A DNA stretch of 32,103 nt from Candidatus Cybelea palsarum (GTDB taxonomy: Bacteria; Vulcanimicrobiota; Vulcanimicrobiia; Vulcanimicrobiales; Vulcanimicrobiaceae), in the NCBI GenBank assembly GCA_003166915.1, contig PMUK01000103.1, forward strand, positions 1 to 32,103. The letters run 5' to 3'. This document shows positions 22,174 to 31,025 of the stretch, piece by piece. A program made the position numbers and the translations under genes. The notes under the pieces are model-generated. The model had not been told where the DNA came from, did not search any database, and was given only the letters and a program-made list of their open reading frames with translations. How positions within the stretch are numbered: position 1 is the first letter of the stretch; every line of letters starts with the position of its first letter.

Positions 22174-24630
22174 TCAGCGTTGCAGGAACGAAAGCTGGCG
22201 TTCGGGCTCGGGCCGCTTCGGCATCTTCTTACGCAGCGGCACGCGCGTCTCGATGTCGGCTTCGCCCGAGAGCGCATCGGCAATCTCTTGCGCGCGCTCG
22301 ATGACTGCATCCGGCAATCCCGCCATGCGCGCCACCTCGATGCCGAACGAGCGAGAAGAGCTTCCGGCTTGTACGCGATGAGAGAAGACCGGGGCTCCGC
22401 CGCGTGCGGTGTTTTCGACGGCGGTGATGTGATAGTTGGCAACGACGTCCCAGTGTTCGGCGAGCGCGCAGAGCTCGTGGAAATGCGTCGCAAAAAGCAC
22501 GAGAGGCGACTGTTCTTCAAGACCGACTAAGAATTCGCAGATCGCTTGCGCGATCGCCAGGCCGTCGAGCGTGCCCGTACCGCGGCCCACCTCGTCGATT
22601 AAGAGTAAGGAACGCAGCGTGCTGCGCCGCAAGATGTTCGCCGCCTCGGCCATCTCCATGTAGAACGTCGACTGGCCCGATGCCAGATCGTCGCCCGCAC
22701 CGATTCGCGTAAAGATCCGGTCGACGACGCCGAGCTTCATCGATTTCGCCGGGACGAACGAGCCGATCTGCGCCATGATCGTCAACAAGCCGGCCTGTCG
22801 CAGGTACGTGGATTTGCCGCCCATATTCGGCCCCGTCAGTAAAATGAAGCGATGCTCGGCCGCGCGCAGATGAAGGTCGTTGGGTACGAAGTTCGTATGC
22901 AGCACTGCTTCCATCACCGGGTGGCGACCGTCTTCGATAGCGACGATGCTCTCTTCCACGAATGCCGGACGCACATATCCGCGTTCGGCGGCACACTGCG
23001 CAAGGCTCGCGAGCACGTCCACCTGCGCGACCGCGCCGGCCGTACTCGACAGCTCGTCGGCGCGCGCGGCAATGCGTTCGAGGATTGCGCTAAAGAGCCG
23101 CTGTTCCAGTCGCTCCTGTCGCGCTTGCGCTGTGGAAATTGCAAGCTCGAGATCCTTGAGCTCCGGCGTAACGTATCGCTCCCCGGTCGTCAGCGTTTGC
23201 TTGCGGACGTAATCCTCGGGAACGGAGCCCGTGAAGCTCTTGCCGATCTCGATTGCATAGCCGAAGGTGCTCGCGTACTTTACCTTGAGCGTCTTGATTC
23301 CCGTACGCTCGCGTTCGCGCTGCTCGAGAGCCGAGAGTCTCGAACGGGCGTCCGTGCGCAGCGCGACGCACTCGGCCAGCTCCGGATCGGACTGGGGGCG
23401 AATGACTCCGCCGTCGCCAATCTGCGCGGGCGGGTCGTCCACGAGCGTTGCGTCGAGATCCTCGCGCATCGAATCAAAATCTCCGACTTGCCGGAGCAAA
23501 GGCGCGATGGCCGGCACCGCAGCTTCTCTCAACGGTCCGAACATTGCCAGCGTGCGCCGCAACGAACCCAAATCGCGCGGCGTCGCACGCCGAAACCGGA
23601 CCTTCTGAGCGATCCGCTCGAGATCGAAGATGCCCTTGAGAAGCTCTCGCAGCGATTGACGGCGCTCGTGCTCGGCCACCAAGGCGGCAACCGCATCTTG
23701 GCGTCGCGCGATTTCGTCGGGTTCGATCAGGGGTGCGAGAATCCAGCGGTTGAGCATGCGCGATCCCATCGCGGTCGCGCACAGGTCGAGTGTCGCGAGC
23801 AGCGTCGCTTTGGGATTGAGACCTTGCGCGCGGGTCAGCTCGAGGTGTTTGCGCGTCGCTGGATCGAGGACGAGAAACTCTTGACGCCGATAGAGCTCCG
23901 GTTCGCCGAGACCGCGTTCGCCGTTGGTGACTCCGGTTCGCTTGACGAACGCGCCGAGCGCGTCGACTGCTCGATGAATCGCCAACGACTCCTCCATCGA
24001 AAAGCCGTCGAGGTTCGCTCGATCGCGCGCTTCGACCAATCCCAACGCGGGTGTAGCCAAACGCGCGCCGGCCGCCTCGACGGCAATCGCGACGGCAGAG
24101 CGCATCTCGGACGGAACGTCGGCAACGATCTCCGCCGGCGCTATGCGCGCCAGCTCCGCGAGCAGCTCGTCGTACGCGTTATCGCCGGCGATCGCGGTGG
24201 CGGCGCAGTAACACGTCGAGACGTCGGCGTAGGCGATTGCGAAAGTTTCGCCGGCCGTCGCCATCGCGGCCAGATAGTTGTTCTCTTTGCCGTCGAGTAA
24301 CTGGTCCTCGATCAGCGTTCCGGGCGTTACTAGACGCACGACATCCCGCCGCACCAGCCGGTTCGGTTGCGGAACTTCCAGTTGTTCGGCGAGCGCGACG
24401 ATGAAACGTTGCTTGACCAGCCGCGCGAGGTAGCCCGCGAGAGCGTGGTGGGGGACGCCGGCCATTGCCACGCGCTGACCCGCACCGGCCTCTTTGCTCG
24501 TCAACGCGATCTGCAGCGCCCGCGCGATGGTTTCGGCATCCTCGCCATACGCTTCGTAGAAATCGCCGACGCGCGAGAGCAGAATCGCTTCGGGATGCTT
24601 GGTCTTCATCCCAAAGTACTGCTCGAGCAT
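22174..24630 (-). CDS. mutS: DNA mismatch repair protein MutS
   Basis: An 818-residue mismatch sensor ATPase. The mismatch-binding F-x-E motif is in VGDFYEAYGED, close to the N-terminus. The ABC-type ATPase has Walker A TGPNMGGKSTYLRQ and Walker B/D-loop LLIDEVGRGTGTLDG (usual form DEIGRGTST). The first ATG (24630) gives a protein slightly shorter than usual. The frame stays open upstream and reads LAKYSPM just before it, resembling the normal KxSPM beginning, so a non-ATG start is possible. Partner MutL is encoded at 14521. mutS lies 40 nt after the GH18 lipoprotein gene. Confidence 0.97.
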   Translation of the reverse strand: MLEQYFGMKTKHPEAILLSRVGDFYEAYGEDAETIARALQIALTSKEAGAGQRVAMAGVPHHALAGYLARLVKQRFIVALAEQLEVPQPNRLVRRDVVRLVTPGTLIEDQLLDGKENNYLAAMATAGETFAIAYADVSTCYCAATAIAGDNAYDELLAELARIAPAEIVADVPSEMRSAVAIAVEAAGARLATPALGLVEARDRANLDGFSMEESLAIHRAVDALGAFVKRTGVTNGERGLGEPELYRRQEFLVLDPATRKHLELTRAQGLNPKATLLATLDLCATAMGSRMLNRWILAPLIEPDEIARRQDAVAALVAEHERRQSLRELLKGIFDLERIAQKVRFRRATPRDLGSLRRTLAMFGPLREAAVPAIAPLLRQVGDFDSMREDLDATLVDDPPAQIGDGGVIRPQSDPELAECVALRTDARSRLSALEQRERERTGIKTLKVKYASTFGYAIEIGKSFTGSVPEDYVRKQTLTTGERYVTPELKDLELAISTAQARQERLEQRLFSAILERIAARADELSSTAGAVAQVDVLASLAQCAAERGYVRPAFVEESIVAIEDGRHPVMEAVLHTNFVPNDLHLRAAEHRFILLTGPNMGGKSTYLRQAGLLTIMAQIGSFVPAKSMKLGVVDRIFTRIGAGDDLASGQSTFYMEMAEAANILRRSTLRSLLLIDEVGRGTGTLDGLAIAQAICEFLVGLEEQSPLVLFATHFHELCALAEHWDVVANYHITAVENTARGGAPVFSHRVQAGSSSRSFGIEVARMAGLPDAVIERAQEIADALSGEADIETRVPLRKKMPKRPEPERQLSFLQR

Positions 24631-24670
24631 CGGCGAGTACTTGGCCAGCGTTAGTGCCCTGCCCCGGACA

Positions 24671-25672
24671 CTACGTTCCCAGCGCCTTCGAAATGGCTCG
24701 GACGTAGGTACCCTTGGGATGTCCCGTACCGTTCGGCGGCGATTGGGGATTGTCGAGATCGAGATCCCAAATCATGATTCCTCGGTAGCCCAAGCGCACG
24801 ATGTCGCTGCCGTAACCGGAGGCCGCCTTCGGCGTGACGACGACACCGTCGTCGGCTTTGCCGATCATGAGTCCGAGAACGATCTTGCTCTTGGGAAACC
24901 TTTGACCGCCCGGCATGCGGATCTGCGCGAATTGGTGTAAAACATCGAGCCGGCAATCGTCGCGCGAGCCCTGCGCGTAGCTGCAGTTCGGATGATTCGA
25001 GGGCTTCCAGCCATACTGATCGTACGCCATGACGTTGACGTAGTCGACCGCCGATCCCGCTTGCGCGATGATGGCGATGTCTTCGCCTTGGTGACCGCTG
25101 CCGGCTTTCGGATCGGCGCCATCGATAAACACGTCTAAGGAAATTACTGCCGACGGAAAGGCTTGTCGCACGGCCTGGAGCACGTCGATGAGCTGTTGCT
25201 GGCCGTTGGCCGGGATGACCTCGTCATCGAAATCGAAACCGTCGTAGAGCTTGCGATTCGCCTTGACGTACGCCCGTAAGTTGCGAGCGAAAAGATCGGC
25301 ATCGGTAATATCGAACGACGACGTCGCCCCACCGAATGAGAGCAGCACCTTGCCGCCGTGGGCGTGAATGCGCTTTGCGCCGGGGCGCAGCGGATAGGTG
25401 TTTTGCGGAGGCGATATCTTATTGTCGTCGGCCAGACTGAATGCAACGTCCGCCGTGGTGACCGCACCGGGCACGCTGCCTAAGCGAAAAAATGCGTCCT
25501 GGCGATTCGTATCCGACCACGATTCCCAAAAGCCCACGAACTCGGTCGCGCTCGAACCGGCCTCTGCCGCGCGCGGCGCGCCGTTGCTGGCCAGCAGATT
25601 CGCGAGATTGCCATTGCAGGCGCCGAGCACGAGCGCCAGGATCGAAGCGAGCGCGAAGCCGGAGTGACGCAC
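24671..25672 (-). CDS. Glycoside hydrolase family 18 lipoprotein (chitinase-like)
   Basis: A 333-residue protein starting at GTG 25672, 3 nt after the miaB stop. A lipobox LGAC puts the lipidated cysteine at residue 19, so it is membrane-anchored outside the cytoplasm. GH18 motifs are present: VLLSFGGATSS (SxGG), DGFDFDDE at 144-151 with E151 as the predicted acid/base, and VNVMAYDQYGW. This catalytic set is complete, so activity on a GlcNAc-containing glycan (chitin, or peptidoglycan-derived material) is likely, but the substrate is not determined. No carbohydrate-binding module is seen. Its place between miaB and mutS appears incidental. Confidence 0.88.
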   Translation of the reverse strand: MRHSGFALASILALVLGACNGNLANLLASNGAPRAAEAGSSATEFVGFWESWSDTNRQDAFFRLGSVPGAVTTADVAFSLADDNKISPPQNTYPLRPGAKRIHAHGGKVLLSFGGATSSFDITDADLFARNLRAYVKANRKLYDGFDFDDEVIPANGQQQLIDVLQAVRQAFPSAVISLDVFIDGADPKAGSGHQGEDIAIIAQAGSAVDYVNVMAYDQYGWKPSNHPNCSYAQGSRDDCRLDVLHQFAQIRMPGGQRFPKSKIVLGLMIGKADDGVVVTPKAASGYGSDIVRLGYRGIMIWDLDLDNPQSPPNGTGHPKGTYVRAISKALGT

Positions 25673-25675
25673 GCG

Positions 25676-27073
25676 CTACGCCGAAGCGATCAGATCGAGC
25701 ACCGGCCGCATAACCGGCATTCCCGCATCGGCAAAACGCGCGGCCCGCCCGACCACCGTGCCGGCGCAGCCCCAAACGTGCGCGGTTTCGATCGCAACGT
25801 CGAGCCAGGGCGTCTGCGGGTACGGATAATCCGCTGGTTTTGGGGCGACGACCGTCACGTTGTCGAGCGCCTTCGAGGTTAACCGGCTCGCGTCTTTCTT
25901 CGAGTCGCCGCCGATCAAAACGCGCACGGTTCGTCCGACGTGGCTGTCGTGATAAGCACGTGTTACCGCGTTCTGCGCTTCGAGAAGCTCCGCAAAGCGC
26001 TCGAGCGCAAGCGCTCTGGGGACTTGCGCCCAGCGCGCGGCCGGCGTCCCGCGCCGAATCGAATAGATAAAGCTAAAGGCGTTGGCGAAAACGCCCGAAC
26101 GCACGTAGTCGAGGGTGGCTTGAAAGTCGCTCGCCGTTTCCCCCGGAAATCCCACGATTAAATCGGTCGTGATCGCGCACTCCGGCAGACGGCGCCGGAT
26201 CGATTGCGCGATCCCGTCAAACTGCGCCAGCGTGTACTTTCGATTCATGCGCCGCAGAAGCGCGTCGCTGCCCGATTGCAGCGGAAGGTGAATGCGCGGA
26301 TTGAGCTGCTCGAGACTGCAGAGATCGTCGAGAATCTTCTCCGTGAAATCCTTGGGATGCGGGGAGATGAAGCCGAGCCGCTCGAGGCCGGGCAACGCTG
26401 CGATCGACCGGCAGAGATCGCCAAAATCCTGGCCGCTTGCCGGATCGTTCCACGCATTGACCGTTTGGCCGACCAAAACGATTTCGCGCGCGCCCTGCGC
26501 AATCCGTCCTCGCGTCTCGTCGAGGATCGCGTTTGGGGGCCGGTGATCGAAGCGGCCCCGAACGTACGGCACGATGCAGAACGTGCAGTAGTAGGAACAA
26601 CCGCGCTGCACCGTGACGAAGGCGCGCAGGTGCGAAAATGCATCGCTTACCGCGTCGCCGGTGCCCCCGAGCGACGTAAGGAGGGCGCGATCGTCGCTGA
26701 AGTCCATGTCGTCGAAGTTGGGCTGCCACGCAGCGAGCTGCTCGCCAAGCTCCGCGAGCTCTCGCGTGCCGAAGATCGCGTCAACGTGCGGTGCGAGCTT
26801 CTTCATGCGGTCGCGATCCTGTTCGGCCAAACAGCCCGTGACGACCAGACGCAAACTGGGGTCGACGCGTTTGAGCGCGTTGAGATGGTTCATACGGCCG
26901 TACGCGCGGCGCTCCGCGTTATCGCGAACCGTGCAGGTGTTGAGCACGATCACGTTCGCTTCCTCGGCGGCCGAAGCGACGCTATAGCCCGCCGAGGTCG
27001 CGCGTTCCGCGATATACCGGGAGTCGGCTTCATTCATCTGACAGCCGAAAGTCTCGATGTAAATACTAGGCAT
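25676..27073 (-). CDS. miaB: tRNA-2-methylthio-N6-dimethylallyladenosine synthase
   Basis: A 465-residue radical SAM methylthiotransferase that turns i6A37 into ms2i6A37. The start ATG 27073 gives MPSIYIETFGCQMNEADS; the upstream frame is a shadow of der. Three N-terminal cysteines (FGCQMN, LNTCTVR, VTGCLAE) bind the auxiliary cluster, and GCSYYCTFC binds the radical SAM cluster. A TRAM domain follows (HVGRTVRVLIGGDSKKD). The substrate-making enzyme MiaA is encoded 11 kb away in this window. It is divergent from der with an 82-bp gap. Confidence 0.96.
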   Translation of the reverse strand: MPSIYIETFGCQMNEADSRYIAERATSAGYSVASAAEEANVIVLNTCTVRDNAERRAYGRMNHLNALKRVDPSLRLVVTGCLAEQDRDRMKKLAPHVDAIFGTRELAELGEQLAAWQPNFDDMDFSDDRALLTSLGGTGDAVSDAFSHLRAFVTVQRGCSYYCTFCIVPYVRGRFDHRPPNAILDETRGRIAQGAREIVLVGQTVNAWNDPASGQDFGDLCRSIAALPGLERLGFISPHPKDFTEKILDDLCSLEQLNPRIHLPLQSGSDALLRRMNRKYTLAQFDGIAQSIRRRLPECAITTDLIVGFPGETASDFQATLDYVRSGVFANAFSFIYSIRRGTPAARWAQVPRALALERFAELLEAQNAVTRAYHDSHVGRTVRVLIGGDSKKDASRLTSKALDNVTVVAPKPADYPYPQTPWLDVAIETAHVWGCAGTVVGRAARFADAGMPVMRPVLDLIASA

Positions 27074-27155
27074 CCGTCTTTTCGCACTTCGCGTGGCGCC
27101 CGAGCCATTCCGGCCCCTGTGGGTGTCGCTCGGTCGCATTGAGAAATGAGGTGCC

Positions 27156-28511
27156 GTGCTAAACCCAGCCACCGTTGCGATCGTCGGACGTCCGAACGTC
27201 GGCAAGAGCGCTCTTTTTAACCGCCTGATCGGCCGCCGGCTGGCGATCGTCGAGGACACGCCCGGCGTCACGCGGGACCGCCTCTACGCACTCGCCGACT
27301 GGCGCGGACGAACTTTCAGCCTGGTCGATACGGCGGGCATCGACCCCGGCGCCGATGTGGCGCATGGCCTCGAGCTGGCCGATGCGACTCGCCGCCAGGC
27401 CGAGGCAGCCGCCGATGCAGCCGACGTCGTCGTCATGGTCGTCGATGCGCAGACCGGCCTTCATCCGCTCGACGACGACGTGGCGGCGATCCTTCGGCGC
27501 AAGCGGCGCCCGATGGTTCTGGTCGCAAACAAGGCCGAATCGCCCAGCGCCGCGGCGGCGGTTCATGCGGAGTTTGCGAGGCTTGGATTCGGCGAGCCGG
27601 TCGCCGTTTCGGCGATCCACGGTGAGGGGACGGGCGACCTGCTCGATCGGATCGTCGACCTCCTGCCAGCTCGAACGGACGAAGCCCCGGCCGACGGAGA
27701 ACTCGCCCTAGCCGTAATTGGGCGCCCGAATGTCGGAAAGAGCTCGCTGGTCAACGCGCTGCTCGGAGAAGAACGCACGTTGGTTTCTCAGACGCCCGGC
27801 ACTACGCGGGATGCCATCGACACGCCGTTTCGCTGGAACGATCGAGCGTATCGGCTGGTCGACACGGCGGGCGTTCACAAAAAACAGCACGCTCATGGTG
27901 CGATTGAATATTACGCCGCACTTCGGTCGCTGGGCGCAATCGCTCGATGCGACATCGCGATACTCGTCTTCGATGCCATGGTCGGAATCCTGACGCAAGA
28001 GCGCCGCTTGGCCGGCATTGCCATCGAGGAACGCAAAGGCCTGATCGTCGTGGGCAATAAGTGGGACCTCGTTCGCGAACAGGGTGGCGACTATACTCGC
28101 AGCGATCTGACCGGCGCCGTTCGAGAACAGATTCCGTTTGCGCCCTTCGCCCCGATCACGTTTCTCTCCGCGAAAACGGAGCGGCGCTTAGGAAGCCTCA
28201 TGCCGATCGTGGTGGAGCTTGCCGAAAATCTCGACCGGCGCATTCCAACGCCGCAGCTCAACGTCGTCGTCCGCAATGCCATCCTGACGCATCCGCCGGC
28301 CGTCTCCTCGGGCAGAGTACTGCGAATTTATTACGCGTCGCAGCCCGGAACTCACCCGCCGGTCTTCGTCTTTCACTGCAACGACCCCGATCTCGTGCAA
28401 GGACACTACAAGCGATTCTTGGAGAACGTCATCCGGCAACATTTCAAATTTGAAGGGATTCCGCTCACGCTCGAGTTTCGTCCGCGCCGGGAGCGAGAGG
28501 AGGCAGAGTAG
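27156..28511 (+). CDS. der: Ribosome-assembly GTPase Der (EngA)
   Basis: A 451-residue double-GTPase needed for maturation of the 50S ribosomal subunit. Two G domains each carry GRPNVGKS, a DTAG switch and a G4 motif (NKAE in the first, NKWD in the second). A C-terminal KH-like domain follows (RRIPTPQLNVVVRNAI, YYASQPGTHPPVFVFHCND, YKRFLENVIRQHF). The start is a GTG with GAGGTG upstream. The stop TAG shares its G with the plsY GTG (TAGTG), so it is coupled to plsY, an order seen in other bacteria. Confidence 0.97.
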   Translation: MLNPATVAIVGRPNVGKSALFNRLIGRRLAIVEDTPGVTRDRLYALADWRGRTFSLVDTAGIDPGADVAHGLELADATRRQAEAAADAADVVVMVVDAQTGLHPLDDDVAAILRRKRRPMVLVANKAESPSAAAAVHAEFARLGFGEPVAVSAIHGEGTGDLLDRIVDLLPARTDEAPADGELALAVIGRPNVGKSSLVNALLGEERTLVSQTPGTTRDAIDTPFRWNDRAYRLVDTAGVHKKQHAHGAIEYYAALRSLGAIARCDIAILVFDAMVGILTQERRLAGIAIEERKGLIVVGNKWDLVREQGGDYTRSDLTGAVREQIPFAPFAPITFLSAKTERRLGSLMPIVVELAENLDRRIPTPQLNVVVRNAILTHPPAVSSGRVLRIYYASQPGTHPPVFVFHCNDPDLVQGHYKRFLENVIRQHFKFEGIPLTLEFRPRREREEAE

Positions 28512-29197
28512 TGGACGTAGGCATTCCCGAGTCGACGGCCATCGGCATGCTGATAATCGTTATCGCGATGGTGATCGGCGTCTTCATCGCTGCCTATCTC
28601 ATCGGCTCGATTCCGTTCGGATATCTCGTGGGCCGCCTCTTCTTCCACACGGATATCCGCAGGCAAGGCTCGGGCAACATCGGCGCGATGAATGCGCTGC
28701 GCGCGCTGGGAATTCGCGGCGCCGCAGTCGTGCTGCTGCTCGACGCGCTCAAAGGATTCGTTCCGACGCTCTGGGCGCTCCACGTTTTCAACGGGTTCTT
28801 GGATACTCCGGGTTTCCCGCCGGGAGGACAGATCATCGCCGCACTCGTCGCGACCGGCACGGTACTCGGCCACTGCTACTCGCCATGGTTACGATTTCGC
28901 GGAGGCAAAGGCGTCGCGACCTCTTTCGGAGCCATTTTTGCGCTCTGTTGGCCTGCAGGTTTGCTCGCGGCGGGCGGTTGGGTGGCCGGCGCCGCGATAA
29001 CTCGCTATTCGTCGGTCGGCTCCATGCTGGGAAGCGTCCTGGCGCCCGTAGCGCTTTGGATTTTCACCGGGTCGCTCCCCGAGACGGCCTACGGCATTTT
29101 CGCGGCGATGCTGATCTTATTGCGGCACCGCGAAAATATCGCACGCTTGCGAGCCGGGGCGGAGAGTCCGATTCGCCTTTCGAAGCCTAGCTCATGA
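28511..29197 (+). CDS. plsY: Glycerol-3-phosphate acyltransferase PlsY
   Basis: A 228-residue inner-membrane enzyme that transfers an acyl group from acyl-phosphate to glycerol-3-phosphate, the first step of phospholipid synthesis. Conserved loops are AAYLIGSIPFGYLVGR, RRQGSGNIGAMNALRALG and GHCYSPWLRFRGGKGVATSFG. The length is slightly above the usual 200 residues because of the N-terminus and a C-terminal tail. The GTG start overlaps der by one base. The stop overlaps the efp ATG (ATGA). Confidence 0.95.
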   Translation: MDVGIPESTAIGMLIIVIAMVIGVFIAAYLIGSIPFGYLVGRLFFHTDIRRQGSGNIGAMNALRALGIRGAAVVLLLDALKGFVPTLWALHVFNGFLDTPGFPPGGQIIAALVATGTVLGHCYSPWLRFRGGKGVATSFGAIFALCWPAGLLAAGGWVAGAAITRYSSVGSMLGSVLAPVALWIFTGSLPETAYGIFAAMLILLRHRENIARLRAGAESPIRLSKPSS

Positions 29198-29754
29198 TTT
29201 CGTCAAACGAGCTTCGCAACGGCGTGACCATCGTCGTGGACGGCCAACTCTGGACGGTCATCGAGTTTCTGCACGTCAAACCGGGAAAAGGATCGGCCTT
29301 CGTTCGCACCCGCATGAAAAACGTCAAGACCGGAACGACCTTGGAACGTACCTTTCGCGCGGGCGAAAAGCTGGAGCGCGCCACCGTGGACAACCGGCAG
29401 ATGCAGATGCTCTACAACGACGCCGACGGCTACCATTTCATGGATCAGGAAAGCTTCGAAAACTTCACCTTGCAGCGCGATCTCATCGGAGATCCAGCCG
29501 ATTTCTTGAAAGACGGCATGGTCGTCGACATGCAGTTTCACGACGGAGCGCCGATCGGCGTCGACCTGGCCGCCCACGTCGAACTGCGGGTCGTCGAGAC
29601 GGCTCCGGGCTTTAAAGGCGACAGCGCGACGAACGTACAGAAGCCGGCCAAACTCGAGACGGGGGCCACGGTCAACGTTCCACTCTTTGTCGGAGAAGGC
29701 GACGTCATTAAAATCGATACGCGGGACCGTCGCTACATCGGCCGCTCGAGTTAG
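29194..29754 (+). CDS. efp: Elongation factor P
   Basis: A 186-residue translation factor that rescues ribosomes stalled at polyproline. Three OB-like domains are evident. The modifiable tip residue is a lysine (K32) in HVKPGKGSAFVRT, matching the lysine type modified by EpmA/EpmB or left unmodified. No modification enzyme is encoded in this window. The C-terminal GEGDVIKIDTRDRRYIGR signature is complete. It is translationally coupled to plsY, making der-plsY-efp an operon. Several exported proteins here have proline-rich linkers that could depend on it. Confidence 0.97.
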   Translation: MISSNELRNGVTIVVDGQLWTVIEFLHVKPGKGSAFVRTRMKNVKTGTTLERTFRAGEKLERATVDNRQMQMLYNDADGYHFMDQESFENFTLQRDLIGDPADFLKDGMVVDMQFHDGAPIGVDLAAHVELRVVETAPGFKGDSATNVQKPAKLETGATVNVPLFVGEGDVIKIDTRDRRYIGRSS

Positions 29755-29766
29755 TGGCCTGACAAT

Positions 29767-30537
29767 CTGCGTTTTGCGCTAGAGCTCTTCGCCGCCGCCT
29801 TCTTCGCGAGCATCTTCGGCTCGATGGTAGGGCTCGGCGGCGGTTTCATCTTGGTCCCCATACTGCGTCTCTTCTTAGGATTTTCGCCGGCCTATGCGGC
29901 GGGCACGTCGCTCGTCCTTATCGTTGCCAACAGCGCCAGCGGCGCCTTCACCTATCTGCTGCAAAAACGCGTCCACCTAAAGATCGGCCTGCTGATCGCT
30001 GCCGGCGGCTTGCCGGGCAGCATTCTCGGGGCGATCGCGTCGGTTCACATCTCGGCGCGGCTGTTCGACACGATCCTCGCAGTGCTGCTCGTTGCCGTGG
30101 CGATCGATATGGCGTGGAATGCGGAGCGTCGCATGGCGGGGCGAATCGAGCACGATCGCGTCGCGAAGATCAAGGGCATGTCGTATCGCGCCGCGCTTGG
30201 TTTGGGATTCGTCGTGGGAATTTTCTCGAGCCTCTTCGGTTTGGGCGGCGGAATCGTGTTGGTGCCGACGTTCCTTTACTTCTCGGAGCTGCCGGTGCAC
30301 GCGATCAGCGCGACGTCGCACTTCGCGATCCTTCTCACCTCACCGGTCGGCCTCGCGGTTCACGCATTGCAGCGCGACATCGTCGCGCGAGACGTCGTGC
30401 CGCTCGTAGCGGGCGGGTTGCTTGGTGGTCCCATCGGCGCGCGGCTCTCGCTGCGGCTCAAATCGCCGCAACTCCTGATCGTCGTTGCGGTCGCCTTGGT
30501 AATCGCCGCCGGCACGCTGGTTTGGCGCCAACTTTAG
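29767..30537 (+). CDS. TauE/SafE family membrane permease, start codon unclear
   Basis: A membrane protein of about 256 residues with duplicated halves, each bearing the family repeat (GSMVGLGGGFILVPIL and SSLFGLGGGIVLVPTF), and about eight spans. The family is linked to export of sulfite, sulfonates or other small anions; the substrate here is unknown. The first ATG (29824) would remove half of TM1. The frame is open back to the efp stop and encodes the missing helix (RFALELFAAAFFASIFG), yet contains no ATG, GTG or TTG. CTG at 29767 is the only near-cognate candidate, and it lacks a good RBS. The gene follows efp by 12 nt. Confidence 0.82.
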   Translation: MRFALELFAAAFFASIFGSMVGLGGGFILVPILRLFLGFSPAYAAGTSLVLIVANSASGAFTYLLQKRVHLKIGLLIAAGGLPGSILGAIASVHISARLFDTILAVLLVAVAIDMAWNAERRMAGRIEHDRVAKIKGMSYRAALGLGFVVGIFSSLFGLGGGIVLVPTFLYFSELPVHAISATSHFAILLTSPVGLAVHALQRDIVARDVVPLVAGGLLGGPIGARLSLRLKSPQLLIVVAVALVIAAGTLVWRQL

Positions 30538-30548
30538 AAGCCAACCTC

Positions 30549-30577
30549 TGGCCAAGGCCCACCTTCGGGAGTAGAAT
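30549..30577 (+). promoter_or_regulatory. Sigma-70 type promoter of the small lipoprotein gene
   Basis: TGGCCA (-35, 4 of 6), a 17-nt spacer and TAGAAT (-10, 5 of 6). Transcription would start near 30584, about 3 nt before the ATG, so the message is probably leaderless. Confidence 0.5.
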
Positions 30578-30586
30578 TAACCGCCT

Positions 30587-31015
30587 ATGAGACGTATACA
30601 ATCCATTTGCTTCGTGCTCGCGGTCGCCGTTGCTCCCGTGCTCTCGTCATGTTCGGTCAAGACGCTGCCCACCACCACCGCCCCCCCGACCGGAACGGTC
30701 GAGCTGGCAAAGCCGAAGCTGACCGGAAGCTGGAAGGGCGCCTGGGACTCGGGCAGCGGCTCAGGCAGCTTCACGATGCACCTAACGCAAAAGGGCAAGA
30801 AATTCTCCGGCACCGTTGCGATTACCATACAGTCAATCACCACCAAAGGGACCATCAAAGGCACCATCCGCAAAAGTAAACTCACCCTGGTGGTCACCGC
30901 TAAGGGGCTCGGAACCGGCAAGGGGACGGCTCAAGTAAACAAAACGCGGACGACGATGAAAGGCACCGTCACCTTCAAAGCGACGAAGAGCACCTTTAGG
31001 GGCTCGAAAACGTAA
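30587..31015 (+). CDS. Small basic lipoprotein of unknown function
   Basis: A 142-residue protein. A signal peptide with lipobox VLSSC places the lipidated cysteine at residue 22. After a Thr/Pro linker comes GSWKGAWDSGSGSGSFTMHLTQKGKKFSGTVAI, followed by short alternating strands rich in Thr, Lys and Gly. This pattern suggests a small beta-barrel or sandwich. The mature part is strongly basic, which is unusual and could favour contact with acidic envelope polymers; that is inference. I recognise no named family. It converges with fumC, 10 nt apart. Confidence 0.75.
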   Translation: MRRIQSICFVLAVAVAPVLSSCSVKTLPTTTAPPTGTVELAKPKLTGSWKGAWDSGSGSGSFTMHLTQKGKKFSGTVAITIQSITTKGTIKGTIRKSKLTLVVTAKGLGTGKGTAQVNKTRTTMKGTVTFKATKSTFRGSKT

Positions 31016-31025
31016 CGCCAGCGCT

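Noticed and set aside
22125-22520. Long N-terminal extension of the membrane protein ending at 21519
   Set aside because: Arginine- and serine-rich shadow of mutS in another frame, without ordered hydrophobic segments.
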